Assembly: GCA_037576215.1 (NCBI GenBank)
Contig: JBANDB010000002.1
Coordinates: forward strand, 6,820,001 to 6,884,000
Source of the DNA: Armillaria gallica
Taxonomy: Eukaryota; Basidiomycota; Agaricomycetes; Agaricales; Physalacriaceae
Direction: 5' to 3'
DNA length: 64,000 nucleotides
Shown here: piece by piece, positions 44,210 through 55,963 of the stretch
Position numbering within the stretch: the first letter of the stretch is position 1
How the letters are laid out: the number at the start of each line of letters is the position of its first letter
The notes under the pieces: model-generated
Told to the model about the DNA's origin: nothing
The model's input: only the letters and a program-made list of their open reading frames with translations
Database searches by the model: none
Made by a program: the position numbers and the translations under genes

Positions 44210-44462
44210 GACAGCGGAGGCCTGTGCATTTTAGCTGGTAAAAAAGGAAACCTTTTAAGGTTCTGATTTAGCGACGCCTTTCTCGGTCCTGAAAACGCCA
44301 TCAATAAAACGGTATGAAACATTTTTCCCCCTATGGAACAATGCACTTAAGGTACTTTTTCGTTTTATAGTGCGCAAAATAATGGCGTAAAAACTGAAGC
44401 TGAAATCGAAACCATTTAAGGTCCCATTTTAGGTGATCAAAAATGCCCTAACCTCTGCAGTG
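44210..44462. mobile_element. MITE-like element, copy 1
   Basis: About 253 bp match 53129-53381 at roughly 90% identity in the same orientation. The ends are imperfect inverted repeats: the left end CAGCGGAGG and the right end CCTCTGCAGTG (reverse complement CACTGCAGAGG). No coding capacity exists; minus-strand frames starting MHCSIGGK are shadows of the repeat. No clear target-site duplication was found. Confidence 0.65.
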
Positions 44463-44669
44463 AAACAAGCGGTGACGCTTACCACTTTTTCTCATGTCTG
44501 TTTCCGCTCTGATAGATCAAACCATTCACAGTACCGAAAAAGTGTAACAATGCGACGTACAGACAATGTCTCGACATCGTGCTAGCCGTCGCTGAATGCA
44601 AACGCAATGACTCGGAAATTCTAAAGACGGATAAGCGTCTAAGCGAGTCACAGCTTGATTGTCTTACAG

Positions 44670-45039
44670 TATTCCGCATACTGATCATGGCCTTTCAGAT
44701 TCGATTTTGGAGGCTGGTGGTGAGCATCTATACCCGCTTTCAATCCACATGCTAATGGCTCCCCCCCCCCTTTTTTTTTTTTTCTTTTCTTCCCCCCTTA
44801 CAGATACCCGTGAGTCGGATAGGTGTCATATCACACATTCAATGGACAATTGTCTTCTTCCCGTCAATGCGGTAATGGGTTTAAACTACGACACTACGAA
44901 TGCCGTAACGCGTATGCATACGTTGCAAGAAGCGAGCACCAACCACGTCGAAACGTATCCTCCTCCTAGTGCTGGGCAGCTCAATCTAATGCCAATCTTG
45001 ACAGAGTGTTCTTCGCATGCTCTCTATGGTGAGCAATAA
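44670..45039 (+). CDS. Hypothetical gene, 3' exons
   Basis: The exons 44670-44719 and 44804-45039 join in phase across an intron containing a C10/T13 homopolymer block. The encoded end (SDSILEAGDTRESDRC .. GLNYDTTNAVTRMHTLQEAS .. HALYGEQ) has coding-like composition but no known domain. The 5' exons upstream of 44670 were not found; a GTGAGC donor at 45029 could instead extend the gene. Confidence 0.3.
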
Positions 45040-45343
45040 TATAGTCTTGCAAACCACTTATATACATTGCCAGGTCTAACAGACTTGGATCCCGCGGACC
45101 ATAAATTGAACCCGTCAAGCATAATTATTGGAACGATATACATGTCTTAATTACTTGATACTGAAAGGCTCTACATTGATCATACAATGGTCAATGTGAA
45201 ATGGAAAAATGCAGGATTTCACCGTTTGAAGTTACTATTATACTGTCGTTACGTATAACCATACACCGAACCTAACGCACACAGTTGCAGCAATGTAAAT
45301 ACGGGAAAGAAAAATAAAATAAAAACTGTCAGAAACTCGGTCA
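45040..45343. other. Short intergenic gap
   Basis: The sequence between the hypothetical plus-strand gene and the convergent Spt5-like gene is AT-rich, and no feature is seen in it. Confidence 0.5.
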
Positions 45344-46696
45344 TTACAGCGGAAGGTCAACCTTTTTGAAGTAGTCGGCCCTGCTGAATTCCCGCATTTT
45401 ATATGCCTCCGACTGATTCGCAGCCTTTTCATCCGCGGGCTCAATCACCACAGTAAGATCGGTAGAAGGCACCACAAGATCTCTATCTAGGTAAACCCAC
45501 TTGCCGCCTCTCCTCCGTTCGGTGACCCGCACATCCCACCAAGTTACATAATTGCGGAGAAAATGACGCAAGCCCCGAACAAGTACACCGCAGTGTTCTC
45601 CTTGTATAATCACCCACAATGAGCCATGCTGGTTTCTCGGCGTGGGATGTCGAGGCAGTATCCTGTGCGGCTCGATAAACCCGCCTCTCAATAAGCGCAA
45701 TTGCATTCGGTTTCCCAGATGAACTAATGATCCTCGACACTCCCGACCATCCACTACGACGCGTACTTTTAGATCTCCTATTGCTGTCATTCGTATGTCT
45801 TGAGTCCAATGGCAAGAAACAGAAAAGTCTTCAGTCAATGGGCCACCCTCCATGGATAAGACAACATCGTCTGTTGTCGGGCGATTCGAATTACATGGGA
45901 GACTGGAACTCGGATTCCAGGCTGGAGATAGAGAGCCTTCTTCTGCTGTTGGAACCGGAGTTGTGGAACGAGTTTCATTGTGGGGAGTTGTCTGATTCGT
46001 GCTGATAGGGGTAGAAAACGCGGTTCATTTACCGTTCCTTGCACGGCCACCAAAGGGAGTTGTGTCCTGAAGCGTAGTGTTGAGTAGTCGATCAGAGGAA
46101 CTGCAGATGCGCAATGAGATGATGATACACACTTTACGTCTACCACGTCCTTGTATGGAACCCATAATTCTGAGAAACCTCCACCTGATCCGGGAGCGTA
46201 ACTCAAACGCTGAACTAACAACGTCATTCGTTCATCAGTGCCACGTGCCGTTGTCGTATCAATAGCTGTCGAAGGATCTATACCCGAAGAAAAAACGAAG
46301 GGATTGTCCGTATCATTACCATATTTTCTCGTAGTCGGGTTTGAAGAACGTCTGTCCGTCCGTTCAACCCTAACATCCTTGACGACCACCATCAGGCCTC
46401 GGAATGGATTACGTCGTTTAAGAACAACACCGCACATTCCAACCAAAGGACTCGTGTGATTCAAGGAAAAATTGTGTGCAGGACGGTCGGATAAATTTGA
46501 GCTTGAACTTCGTGGATGGTAGGATGAACGAGCGTCTGAGAATCGCACACTGTTGGGATGAACAACGGACCGCTATGAGAAAAATTCATCAGTAATTCGA
46601 ATCACACAATCGAGTCGAACACAGCTCCAGCAATACAGTAACAAAGGTCTCTCCCTTAATGGTATACCACGAACATACGCGAATATATGAGGACAG

Positions 46697-46728
<32 letters not shown>

Positions 46729-48727
46729 ACGGGGGAACGTAGACTTACGTCGACAACTTGCTCCCTTTCCTGACCTCCATCCAACATGACCAAATGAAGA
46801 GCGTTCACTTCGACCGCATCCACAAAACCACATACACCATTTCCAACCACGAATTGACCTACTGTGAACACCTTTTCGATCGTATGCCATTCCTTCACAA
46901 TAAATTGTCCTGATCCTTCGATATCGTCGACCTCGATATACGTGTGTTGAACGTCGACTATAATGCAAGCACAGCTTTTCCCATCCGTGAACAATCGAGA
47001 AGAATCCCGATCCGTCCAGTGATGTATCATAACTGGTTCTCCTGAGTAGAATGCCCAGCTCCTTGGGCGCGGAGCTAGATTTATATTCTGGACAATCTGA
47101 GGATGCTCGCTTTTGATAAATATGCGCAATAGCTTGTCGTCAATGCAATCGATCAGCCGTAAACAGTCAAACGGAACCGTTTCTCGCAACAGACCGTATT
47201 CGTATTCTTGACCCCTAAAGTTGAAAAGTGTATCTTCCACTATCTCTCGTAGCAATTCCTCACCATGGATGATTGCCATGGTTGTAGCATCAAATAGCAT
47301 AGGTTCCAGCGACTGTACGGGATAGGTGTCGTAGGCACCGCCCTTCAAAGAAAGCATCGGCACCATAAGTACATCATATCCAGGTTGCTGAGTATCATCT
47401 GACGGCCCAATGACGAAAACAGGTCGACCCATAGATGTTCCGTATCCAATGGTACGCCATTGATCACCAACAAACAAATTCGGTTCTCGGTATTTAGGCA
47501 TATATGTCATAACTTTGTGCCAGTCGCTATAGTCCACTGCAGTCAGGTCGACGCTGTCGTTGAAGACAACTACACCAGGCACAGTCTTCAGCCAGGTTTT
47601 GAGGGCTTTAGTCATATGTGCCTCAAGATAGACACAGTACGGATCGGACGGTACGTAAATCACGGATCGCACGAGCACTTGAACGACTGGAACATATTCG
47701 GAACACGCAAGTATGTTGGCCACGATATAACGACCGCGATGGCGCTGCAAAATGAAAATTAAGTTCAATGTGTCGTCACAATCTAAAAGTATAAGAGCTG
47801 TATACCCGGCATTTCATTTTCCATATATACGATTCGTCGATGGAAGTGGCGCGTCCTATTAGCGGACCGGCCGCGAGACCGGACTGAGGCAAAACACATC
47901 AACGATAGGTCTAGGGTCACTAATATCAATGAAACGCACTGCTTCGTAGTCTCGCGTTACGAATGGGGGGGAGTTCTCGAACTACACACATAAACAAGGG
48001 CGCCCGAATGAAAACAATGTCTACGCACTGAACCATGCTCTGTGGTGCAACCATCGGATTCAAGATCCCATCGTCGAATAACATCGGTCAAATACGTCGA
48101 TTTGGCGTGTTCGCGCATAACAGCGGGTGAACGAACGCGTCGTGAGCATTCCGTACTGTCGACTTCATCATCTCGTGCGATGAATTGATACATTTCAGCG
48201 TCGTCAGATACTTCTTCGTCGTTGTCGTCATCTATTGCCTCTATGTCGAGGAAGGGATTATGATACTGCTGAAAACAATACATCAAATGCGTTCATGAAA
48301 CATCAAACCGTCCTAATTGTAGTTACCGTCTGCTTAAAGCTGGCGTTGATCACCTTCACTAAAATATCATGAGATTGTCCCCTCCGTTCAGTAACATCCG
48401 TCTCGTCAATTCGCCTTGGATATAATGTCAACGAAGTTTCATCCTTCACGAGAGAGGATAAATCAGCGATGTAATTGATAACCCTAAACAACTAGGCTCA
48501 CTCGATGTACCGGCGAAACAGTGCACCTATTGTCAGACGTGTCATCTGATCTATCACGGCCGGTGGAGGCATGGCCATCGTTTGTATTTGTTGCTTGACG
48601 CGCAGCTCTTGCGAGACCTTCCTCGTACATTTGTCTCCACTGTCGACGACGGCTTCACGTCATAACAATAAACTAAACGCGAAAACCCACTCACCGCTAT
48701 CATCTCAGTCTCTTTAGTTCTTGCCAT
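45344..48727 (-). CDS. Spt5-like transcription elongation factor paralog
   Basis: Minus-strand exons at 48695-48727, 48527-48639, 48327-48483, from 48268 to about 48020, an uncertain exon near 47830-47920, then 46749-47744, 46033-46572 and 45344-45991; the certain ones join in phase. The order of parts matches Spt5: an acidic N-terminal region (NPFLDIEAIDDDNDEE), an NGN-like domain (VIYVPSDPYCVYLEAHM..), KOW-like repeats (VGQFVVGNGVCGFVDAV; VGMCGVVLKRRNPFRGLMVV; SLWVIIQGEHCGVLVRGL) and a Pro/Trp-rich spacer (GSLSPAWNPSSSLP). Spt5 with Spt4 clamps elongating RNA polymerase II; this gene is divergent and probably a lineage-specific paralog rather than the essential copy. The intron at 46573-46748 has a 31-nt T run. 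The region 47745-48020 could not be resolved. Confidence 0.72.
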
Positions 48728-50251
48728 GTTATACAATAGACCTCCACGAAACAGAAGTACCTATCCGCGAAAATTTCGATAAGCAAAGTCAGTAAACGGA
48801 GGAAAAGGTGCAAACACGTGCAATTCACGTGACAAGACCGAAACAGGGTCGCCGCTGCCGCTGATTGAGTACAGCACCGCCCACCGGTTTCACTGGGTTT
48901 CCACGGCCTGCCCACGACGCGCTGCGACGACACTTATGCTTGCATGTCCTCCTTACATGTAAATTCTGCTGGATGCTGTGAGTATATTTAGAAGTACTTT
49001 CCTCCTCTGCACATCCATTTACTTAAATTTGAAGCCAACAAGCTCGAAACGAAGCTTATGAACAGGATTGCATACAGCAAGCATGCAGGAGAAATGATCG
49101 GAAAAGATGTTTACACCCCAGCAAATTCATCGTTTATCATACCAGGTCCATCCTTCGGGTGTGGACGCTCGTCGCTATTACAATTCATCCTCATGATTGT
49201 AACAGTAGGAAAGCCTTGTAACATATACCTGTTTCAATGCACATTAAGCTTGCCTGAGCCGAAAAATATGAAATGGCAAGCTCAAAGAGCGCTCGTTTGC
49301 ACTCCCTTGGCCATTTTCGAACTTAAAAGTTGACGAAAATCGATGTCGGGACAGCTGCTTTTGGGTCTCTGATGATCTCCCCATGTTTTTTTTTTTTTTT
49401 TTGCTCCTTTTGGAGCGTGCGACACCCAGTGAAATGAACGGAAAACCGTTAAACGTTAGTTTGATCAGTAGACAGAACATCGATTTACCTAGTGCAAGCC
49501 TTTATACATATACAATGTCCTTGTAAACACCGTATGTCGCTGTTGATACTAAGGATACGTGTGTTCACACTCAATGCCATGGCTTCGAAACCGATGAGAG
49601 CCCCGAAACAAACGTCACAAGTTAACGTATCCCCGCGGAATGAGAATGTTTAAATCTTTGGCGGAAGGCATTGCTTTTAAGGGCAAGCAAGGTGACCCAG
49701 CCGACGGCAATGCTTATTGCACCACAGAACTCTGAGTTTCAAGGTGGGACAGGATATTGGATCCGAACCTTCGAGTGTCCAGCGAAGGTATTAACTTTCA
49801 TAAACCATGCAGCCCGTTGTATTATCCAGAAATTGAACATCATCTGTAGGGCTATCGACCCTGCAGTGGGCAGTGATGAGGGTTCCAGAACTCCTAACGT
49901 TCGAAAGAAGAGACGCCACCGCAGATTTGTTGTCAATTAGTATGGAATCTCGGAGAATGGTTTCGTAATGGACACTGTACATTTTTCTCGTCGCAGGTCA
50001 GACGTTTAATAGCGAAAATGTTGGAATCAAACTACCTGGCTTTTAGACGTGAACGGATAAAGATGCATGTTACACAGCATTAAATTTGCGCCGATTTCAA
50101 TGGATCATGTAGTTACCGTCGATATACTTTTGGCATCCTCGCTTATAATATGGTCTCTTCCGGTCACGATCATTTCCCAATGACCGGAAGGGACAATCGC
50201 TTTACTCATTTCAATCAGTTTTGCACTGAAAATCTGGTCAGCATTGTCTTT
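48728..50251. other. Intergenic, no gene seen
   Basis: Short frames without support; a run of about 18 T at 49386-49403. Confidence 0.5.
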
Positions 50252-51255
50252 CTATGCATTCTCGTGAAGGAAGACAAACCTGTTGAGGCGGTATTTACTC
50301 TGATACTTGTCCATCACGTCCTTCTTTTTACCATAGAAACAAAAGCCGCCTTCAAGAAAGGAGCTCAGTTTGGCGATTCTAAATGAAAATGTCTTGTCTT
50401 TGGCAAATGGTGTAACCAACCTCCAAGTATGCATGAAGACGGGGTCAGATGTCGGAGGTTTGGGAGGTGGGGGACGGTATCGTAATGGTAAAACATAGGA
50501 AAAACCGATCACCAACTCTGCGAGTGCTGTTAAACTCTGCGCGCTGCATTGCCTTCTTGCGTGTGAGCATTGACCAACCTCGAGCAATATATTTGTCCCG
50601 TAACGAGTGAATATACGAGCCACCATTTTCGCTCCACGAAGGAGCGATATACACCACACGGTCAACGAATGTTGCTCGAGGGTAAAGGGAATGGCATGGG
50701 CGCAAGTTATCACGTTAAGCATACAACCTGCTCGCGTCTCGTAAGATTTCATGCCAAATCAAACATATGACATGGACTGGAACCAACCTTCAAGAGCGCT
50801 TGCACCGGATTGAAGGCGGTCAACGTGAGAATAATAGTACGACCACTGTCCTCGTCTTCGTAGGTCAACGTGACGATGGTACCCGGATATTGAGTATACA
50901 GTGGGAGAGGAATGCCATTGTCAAAGCACCGAGTGAAGTAGGAACTCTCGCACTTGTATGACCAATCACAAGCGGCCCAACAATCGTAGCCACATTTCAG
51001 TACGAAATTGTGAAGCTCTCACAAATGTTGACGGTTGACAAAGATGTTGAGATTACAGTCTGGGAAAACGCTCCGATCCAGAAACCGCAAAGGAATATAA
51101 TCCACGATCAACACGTCCGTTCTGGATTGAAAGTCCCTCAGGATTTCATACCGATTTTCGGTGAAGAAAGAAAGGAGAAATAGTTCAATACTATAGATTC
51201 TCCGACCGAAATTGTTGACCATCCGGTTTCCTATAGAACCGGTTTCAGCCATCAA
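50252..51255 (-). pseudogene. Decayed paralog of the 38795-40480 F-box/DLDL family
   Basis: Read on the minus strand, the segment follows the order of the 38795-40480 protein. FRSRTDVLIVD-like and CNLNIFVNRQHL sit where the intact gene has TESILAGVFVV and SQLDLLIP. Then come ELHNFVLKCGYDC, TIILTLTAFNP, HSLYPRATF, KYIARGW and RRVGDRFF. It is broken by an in-frame TGA after NRQHL, a frameshift between CMLNVITCAH and SLYPRATF, and another in the C-run near 50465-50475 before FMHTWRLVTPF. An N-terminal F-box part was not found upstream of 51255. Confidence 0.62.
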
Positions 51256-52169
51256 TCTGGACTTTTGAGGACCCAGATCCCGCAGTAAAAAATCGTTCGA
51301 TGGACTGAGACTGAAGACAATCAGAACTTTTATTTCGGCGACTGAGTGCCACTTACAGGGGAATTCTGGACTGTCATGATGAGAAAAGAGGAGATGGGTG
51401 CACGGACACGTGCTGGAGCTTGTGACTTATATCTTTCAGTTCGAGTCGTGTCGGTTTGTATCAGCGTGACTCATCGTAATCTGATATATTTTAGGCAACC
51501 TGCAGCCAATTTTACATCGACTAAGAGCGAGTCACGGAAACCCAGTCGTTTCCATTGATCGATGTAAACGTTCCTGTATGATTAACCTATATGACGGTCA
51601 GCACGGCAGTTTATGTGAACAAATTTTCGTCACCTAAGAAGAAAACCTTCAAGGAGATCAATGTCGGAAAACCCGACATTGCTGATGTTGGGTTGCTTGT
51701 TGCTATGTTTGATGATCAACACATCGCCTTGCATTAAACTTTCCGAGCAAAGCTCATACAAAGGGGTAGACACACAAACATATGATAGTCATTGTGGCCT
51801 GCTAATCACCTCGAGTCATATAGGTCATACACTGTATCGAAGCGAGTCACAGCAATCGCCGTTTCCAAGGATAATATAATCCCGACCCCACATGGACATC
51901 ACCTTTTGATGTTAATCGATACGGACCACATGGCTGGAGGTGTAGGCATTCGAGCACAGACTCTTGCATCTAGTTACAGCTACGCACCGCGAAAATCTTT
52001 ATACACAACAATCATGCATATATCAGCTGGAAATATTCAAAAGGAAACACATCGTTGTAAGCAAAGTTCATCTGCATGGTATTGATTTGATAGTGAACAC
52101 CCGTATCGTTCTGCAATCGTTCGCATCGTCGAAAACGATGGATTTTTAAAACCGTCATCAACCATATGT
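51256..52169. other. Intergenic, no gene seen
   Basis: Only short frames; no homology recognised. Confidence 0.5.
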
Positions 52170-52882
52170 GAAGGAAGGAAGGAAGGAGGGAAGGATGTTT
52201 TATTACCCGACGGTGCTCTCCAACAGAAGCGTGCCGGTGTCCGTACTACAGTCCCCCTGATGTACATCAGAACTAGCTACTTGTGTGGCTACTGTATCCG
52301 GTGAGAAGCACGTCTGCTACAGTACCGAACCATACCTACGATCTACCGCTATGGTCAAGCCCCCTCATGAGTACTTCTTCACGGCCTCGGCGGTTGGCAG
52401 GTGATAGAATAATAAAGGAACAGAGTCCCAAAGCGTAGAGATCTCATGGACAAAACGGCATATGATAGCCACAAGATCATCCGTCCACACAAGAGGAAGG
52501 AGGGGGTGCGACGGGGACCGCGCCCTTGCCTTCATACTGGGACATTGATCCCACACAGACAATAGGAATGATCTGCGTATCACGTCTGCAGGGGGGTACG
52601 GGCATGCGAATAGAACATGTGGGACGTCTTCAGTGTCGCTTGCACACATCCTATATAGACCCATTCCCTACTGATACCATGCCACTTGCCACGCTCAACA
52701 GCCAGCTGATAGGGGACCGTCAGAGCCCGCGTCAACACGATCCGATGGACAAGCATACGAATATCCAAGTAGAGGGGGAGAAAGCAGAAACGGTGCTGTT
52801 GCATTCCTAGTAACGGACAACCAGCAGGTAAGCGACGAGAGAACCAACGATCGTCCACGATCTCGGTCTTCCATATAAACAC
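52170..52882 (-). mobile_element. 5'-truncated non-LTR retrotransposon (LINE) fragment
   Basis: On the minus strand the frame 52365-52664 contains a zinc-knuckle-like element typical of the end of LINE reverse-transcriptase ORFs (RMCASDTEDVPHVLFACPYP, then RRSFLLSVWDQ). Neighbouring frame 52580-52882 continues the coding signal one frame off (LTRALTVPYQLAVERGKWHG), so at least one frameshift is present. The 3' end, at 52170-52200, is TAATAAAAC followed by a (CCTT)n run, that is (GGAA)n on the plus strand. This is the kind of simple-repeat tail LINEs carry. Reverse transcriptase and endonuclease domains are missing. Confidence 0.6.
52171..52195 (+). repeat. (GGAA)n microsatellite
   Basis: A run of GAAGGAAGGAAGGAAGGA followed by GGGAAGG forms the tail of the LINE fragment. 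Confidence 0.85.
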
Positions 52883-53128
52883 GTTATCGGATCAAAAAAC
52901 GGCGATGACGCATCATCGATCGACGAAATCAAAATTACCTCTACGTCATTACGCTGCTTGTCAGTGATACTGGAATTTCTTCTTTCCCTCGTAACCGTTG
53001 ACTTCAATATTCGATATAACAAGTACAAGTGTCATCCTCTAGGTGCCACTTGAACTGCATTGTGCATGTATAATTTGTTCTAATAAAATAAAAACAGGCA
53101 CAACGGCAATGACACGTGGACTGTCACA

Positions 53129-53381
53129 CACAGCGGAGGCCCGTGCATTTTAGCTGGTAAAAAACGAAACCTTAAAAGTTTTTGATTTAGCGATGCCTTT
53201 CTCGGCCCTGAAAATGCCATCAATAAAACGGTATGAAAAACTTTTCCCCCTATGGAACAATGCACTTAAGGTACCTTTTCGTTTTACAGCGTGCAAAACA
53301 ATGGCGTAAAAACTTAAGCTGAAATCGAAACTATTTAAGGTCCCGTTTTAGGCGATTGAAAATGCACTAACCTCTGCAGTG
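53129..53381. mobile_element. MITE-like element, copy 2
   Basis: This is the second copy of the 253-bp element at 44210-44462, in the same orientation and about 8.9 kb away. It shares internal strings such as CCCCCTATGGAACAATGCAC and the end CTAACCTCTGCAGTG. The flanks (..TCACA and ACACA..) leave open a short target-site duplication. Confidence 0.65.
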
Positions 53382-53496
53382 ACACAATTAGAAAAGCTTG
53401 GAAAAAAAGGACGTATAATACGCGCCTGACATCGAATAAATAAGCCGGATACGCAAACACGTGTCGACAAACTCTTCATAGCAGCCTTCAAGCACT

Positions 53497-55393
53497 ATGG
53501 ATTTCGGCTACGACCCCGTATACGTTCGCTACATGCTCCGTAACGACTTTGCCATTCAGCGCAAAATTACTGAAAAGGATGATGAGCTATCAACGTATAA
53601 TGATCAGTGCATGCGCGAGTTCTGGGACGGCGAACGGATGGAGGAGGTATGCGACAGATGGGATGAAATGGAGGATGTCAGAGATGGAACTGATATTTTT
53701 TACGAAGAGCAAAGGAAGGCGCTGAAACGTGATGCTAAACTGAAGAACAGACGTAAGATTTTTTTTTTTTTCCCAACAACATCGGGTCATGACACTGAGT
53801 ACCACATTCGCAGAACAGAAAACGCACGCTGTGAAAGCCCCCCTAAACGCCGAAAACAACAACAGCGCTTCAGAAAATCCGCACCTCCCTGCCGAGCTTC
53901 AGTGCCACGTCATATCCCTATACTCGAAGACGGCAGATCTAAAGACGTACCGTCTTGTAAACCGAGAATGGAATCGCGAGGTCATATTCCACACCCCGCT
54001 ATTTTCATTTCTCAACTTCTCTGATCCCCATAACATTAATCCCAGTCAATCTCGTCACATAGAATATTCTGCGTCTTTGTTCCTAGTCTCACATGGCATC
54101 GAACACAACGTAACCACTATAACCTTACACAATTGGCAGCTGGATACGCACTGCTGGTATCTTCATCTACTCCAACAAGTGCACACAGTTCGAATTGTCG
54201 ATTGTCAGCCTTTGGAATGGCTTTATTGCATCCCAGCAAGCGTCACAAAACTAGTGATAAGGAGGACCGATATCCAGGTGTTTCCAGGCCTGTACCGACT
54301 GGCAGCACATAATTCGCGTCTCACAAGTCTTACGTTGGACAACTCGAATATTTCCTGCACTGTACGTGTCGCATTCAATACAAATATGCCCTTTAGTTGA
54401 TACGGATGCAGATAAGCACAGATCTCGACGAAGGCGACGAAACCCGTCAACTGTGGAACGCTGAACATGGACTTTGGTTCGACGAACTTGAGTACGATGA
54501 GCGGCTTGAGTCCGACAGGTCGAAATTGTCCCTTGCATCATACAAGCCAATCATACTCAAGGAACTTTCAATCTACCACGATTCAGATGAAATAACTCGA
54601 AAAGACGGATACAGATCTATTGAGGAGTTGTTGTACATACTAGTAGGAAACAGGATTACCGAACTTTCTGACAATCAACTGGGCACGTCGTCTCTTCGAA
54701 TCAACGGCACCACGCTTACGACACTACGCTGCGGATTTGGGGGAATACGATTCCTTATATCCGAACGGACACGTGGGAGAGTCTGAACGAATCCCTGTCC
54801 GACCTGACAATAAAAGGTGTGTTGATCAATGTCAGATCCTATGTTTAAAGCTGAACGACCTGATTTCACTAGGAGAAGACTATCCCGACGCACACCTGAA
54901 CATCCGAAATCTCTCTATGTTATCCACACTTCGCATCGAAATAAACTTGGATAGCGATGAAGGCGTATCATGGCCGCTAACCATTGCACGTCAATGGACC
55001 TGTCATCGCAAAACCGATTTCTATATATACGTATACAAAGAACATCCATGGTCTTCGATGGACATGCATTTCTGCAATCTGCGCATCTATGATGTGCAGG
55101 TAGACGAATGGATAGCTTGCAGCAGCTGGCATGTTTGGTGGTCGTTCTTGTTTGACTGGCTAACGTCAGAATGTTTCACAGCAAGTCCTCTTAACGGTGG
55201 AACCAAATTTCGAGGGAACCTTCACATTATATTTATAATGACGAATTTGACAGAACTGCCTCGTATTATAGATAAAGCTTCACCGGTTGAATATGCTAAT
55301 GGGCTTGTTACAGCATTTGCGAAACGTTATAAACTTGTCGCTGACCTTTTCACTGAAGTAGATGTCATATCTTACGATTGTCACAGAGGTTGA
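53497..55393 (+). pseudogene. F-box protein with probable frameshifts (paralog of 41567-43354)
   Basis: Exons 53497-53752, 53814-54361 and from 54412 join in phase. The N-terminus (MDFGYDPVYVRYML .. DGTDIFYEEQRK) is followed by an F-box (HLPAELQCHVIS..LKTYRLVNREW) and an LRR-like tail. Near 54743 a run of five G breaks the frame: the continuation TWESLNESLSDLTIKG, homologous to the paralog's WERWSESVTDLTLGG, is in another frame. Near 54840 the frame shifts again before LCLKLNDLISLG, and then runs to the stop at 55393 (..WPLTIARQW .. EHPWSS). A splicing alternative (intron about 54776-54836, GTCTGA..TCAG) would rescue a frame but discard that homologous segment, so decay is favoured. The first intron starts with a T-run. 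Confidence 0.65.
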
Positions 55394-55963
55394 AATCTAT
55401 AGATATAGCATTAGACATATACATGTAACAAAAACGTAGAGAGACACGTACACGCGCACATATATATGTATGGTACGGATTTCAGCAAGAATGTACATAA
55501 CCTCGCTATTGGGAACTGTAGAATAGCCCATAACTGGATATGGCGAACAAGCGCGTAGGCAGGCCGGTTAGAAGTTATGGCTGTATCAGCTACATTTTGA
55601 CAACGTCGGTGTTGGTGCCATTGTCGTCGGTTAAGGTCGCAATTCTTCAGACTCGTAACCGGGAACGACCGTGAATAAGTTGTTCGATTGATAACCGATC
55701 CACGACAAAAATTTATCTTAAAGGTCTAGAGTGGTGGTACAAGTATTACATGCAGTCTTTCGGACACGGTTATGGCCAAGAGTAAACCATAGTATCGAAC
55801 CTACAGTTCTCGACCGTAATAACGATGCAGACCAAAATGGTATTGATAAATAGACCTCGACGTCCCGATAAGCACATATTACCACTACGAGCGCAGAAAA
55901 CGAAAGGAAGGAAGATGCAGTTCACCCCTAAGTACACAAATGTATCCAGCAACGATACGTCCA
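55394..55963. other. Intergenic between convergent F-box genes
   Basis: AT-rich, TA-repeat-like near 55461-55470; no feature recognised. Confidence 0.5.

Noticed and set aside
44146..44346. Minus-strand ORF starting MHCSIGGK, repeated at 53080-53265
   Set aside because: Both frames lie in the two copies of the MITE-like repeat; their similarity reflects the repeat DNA, not a protein family.
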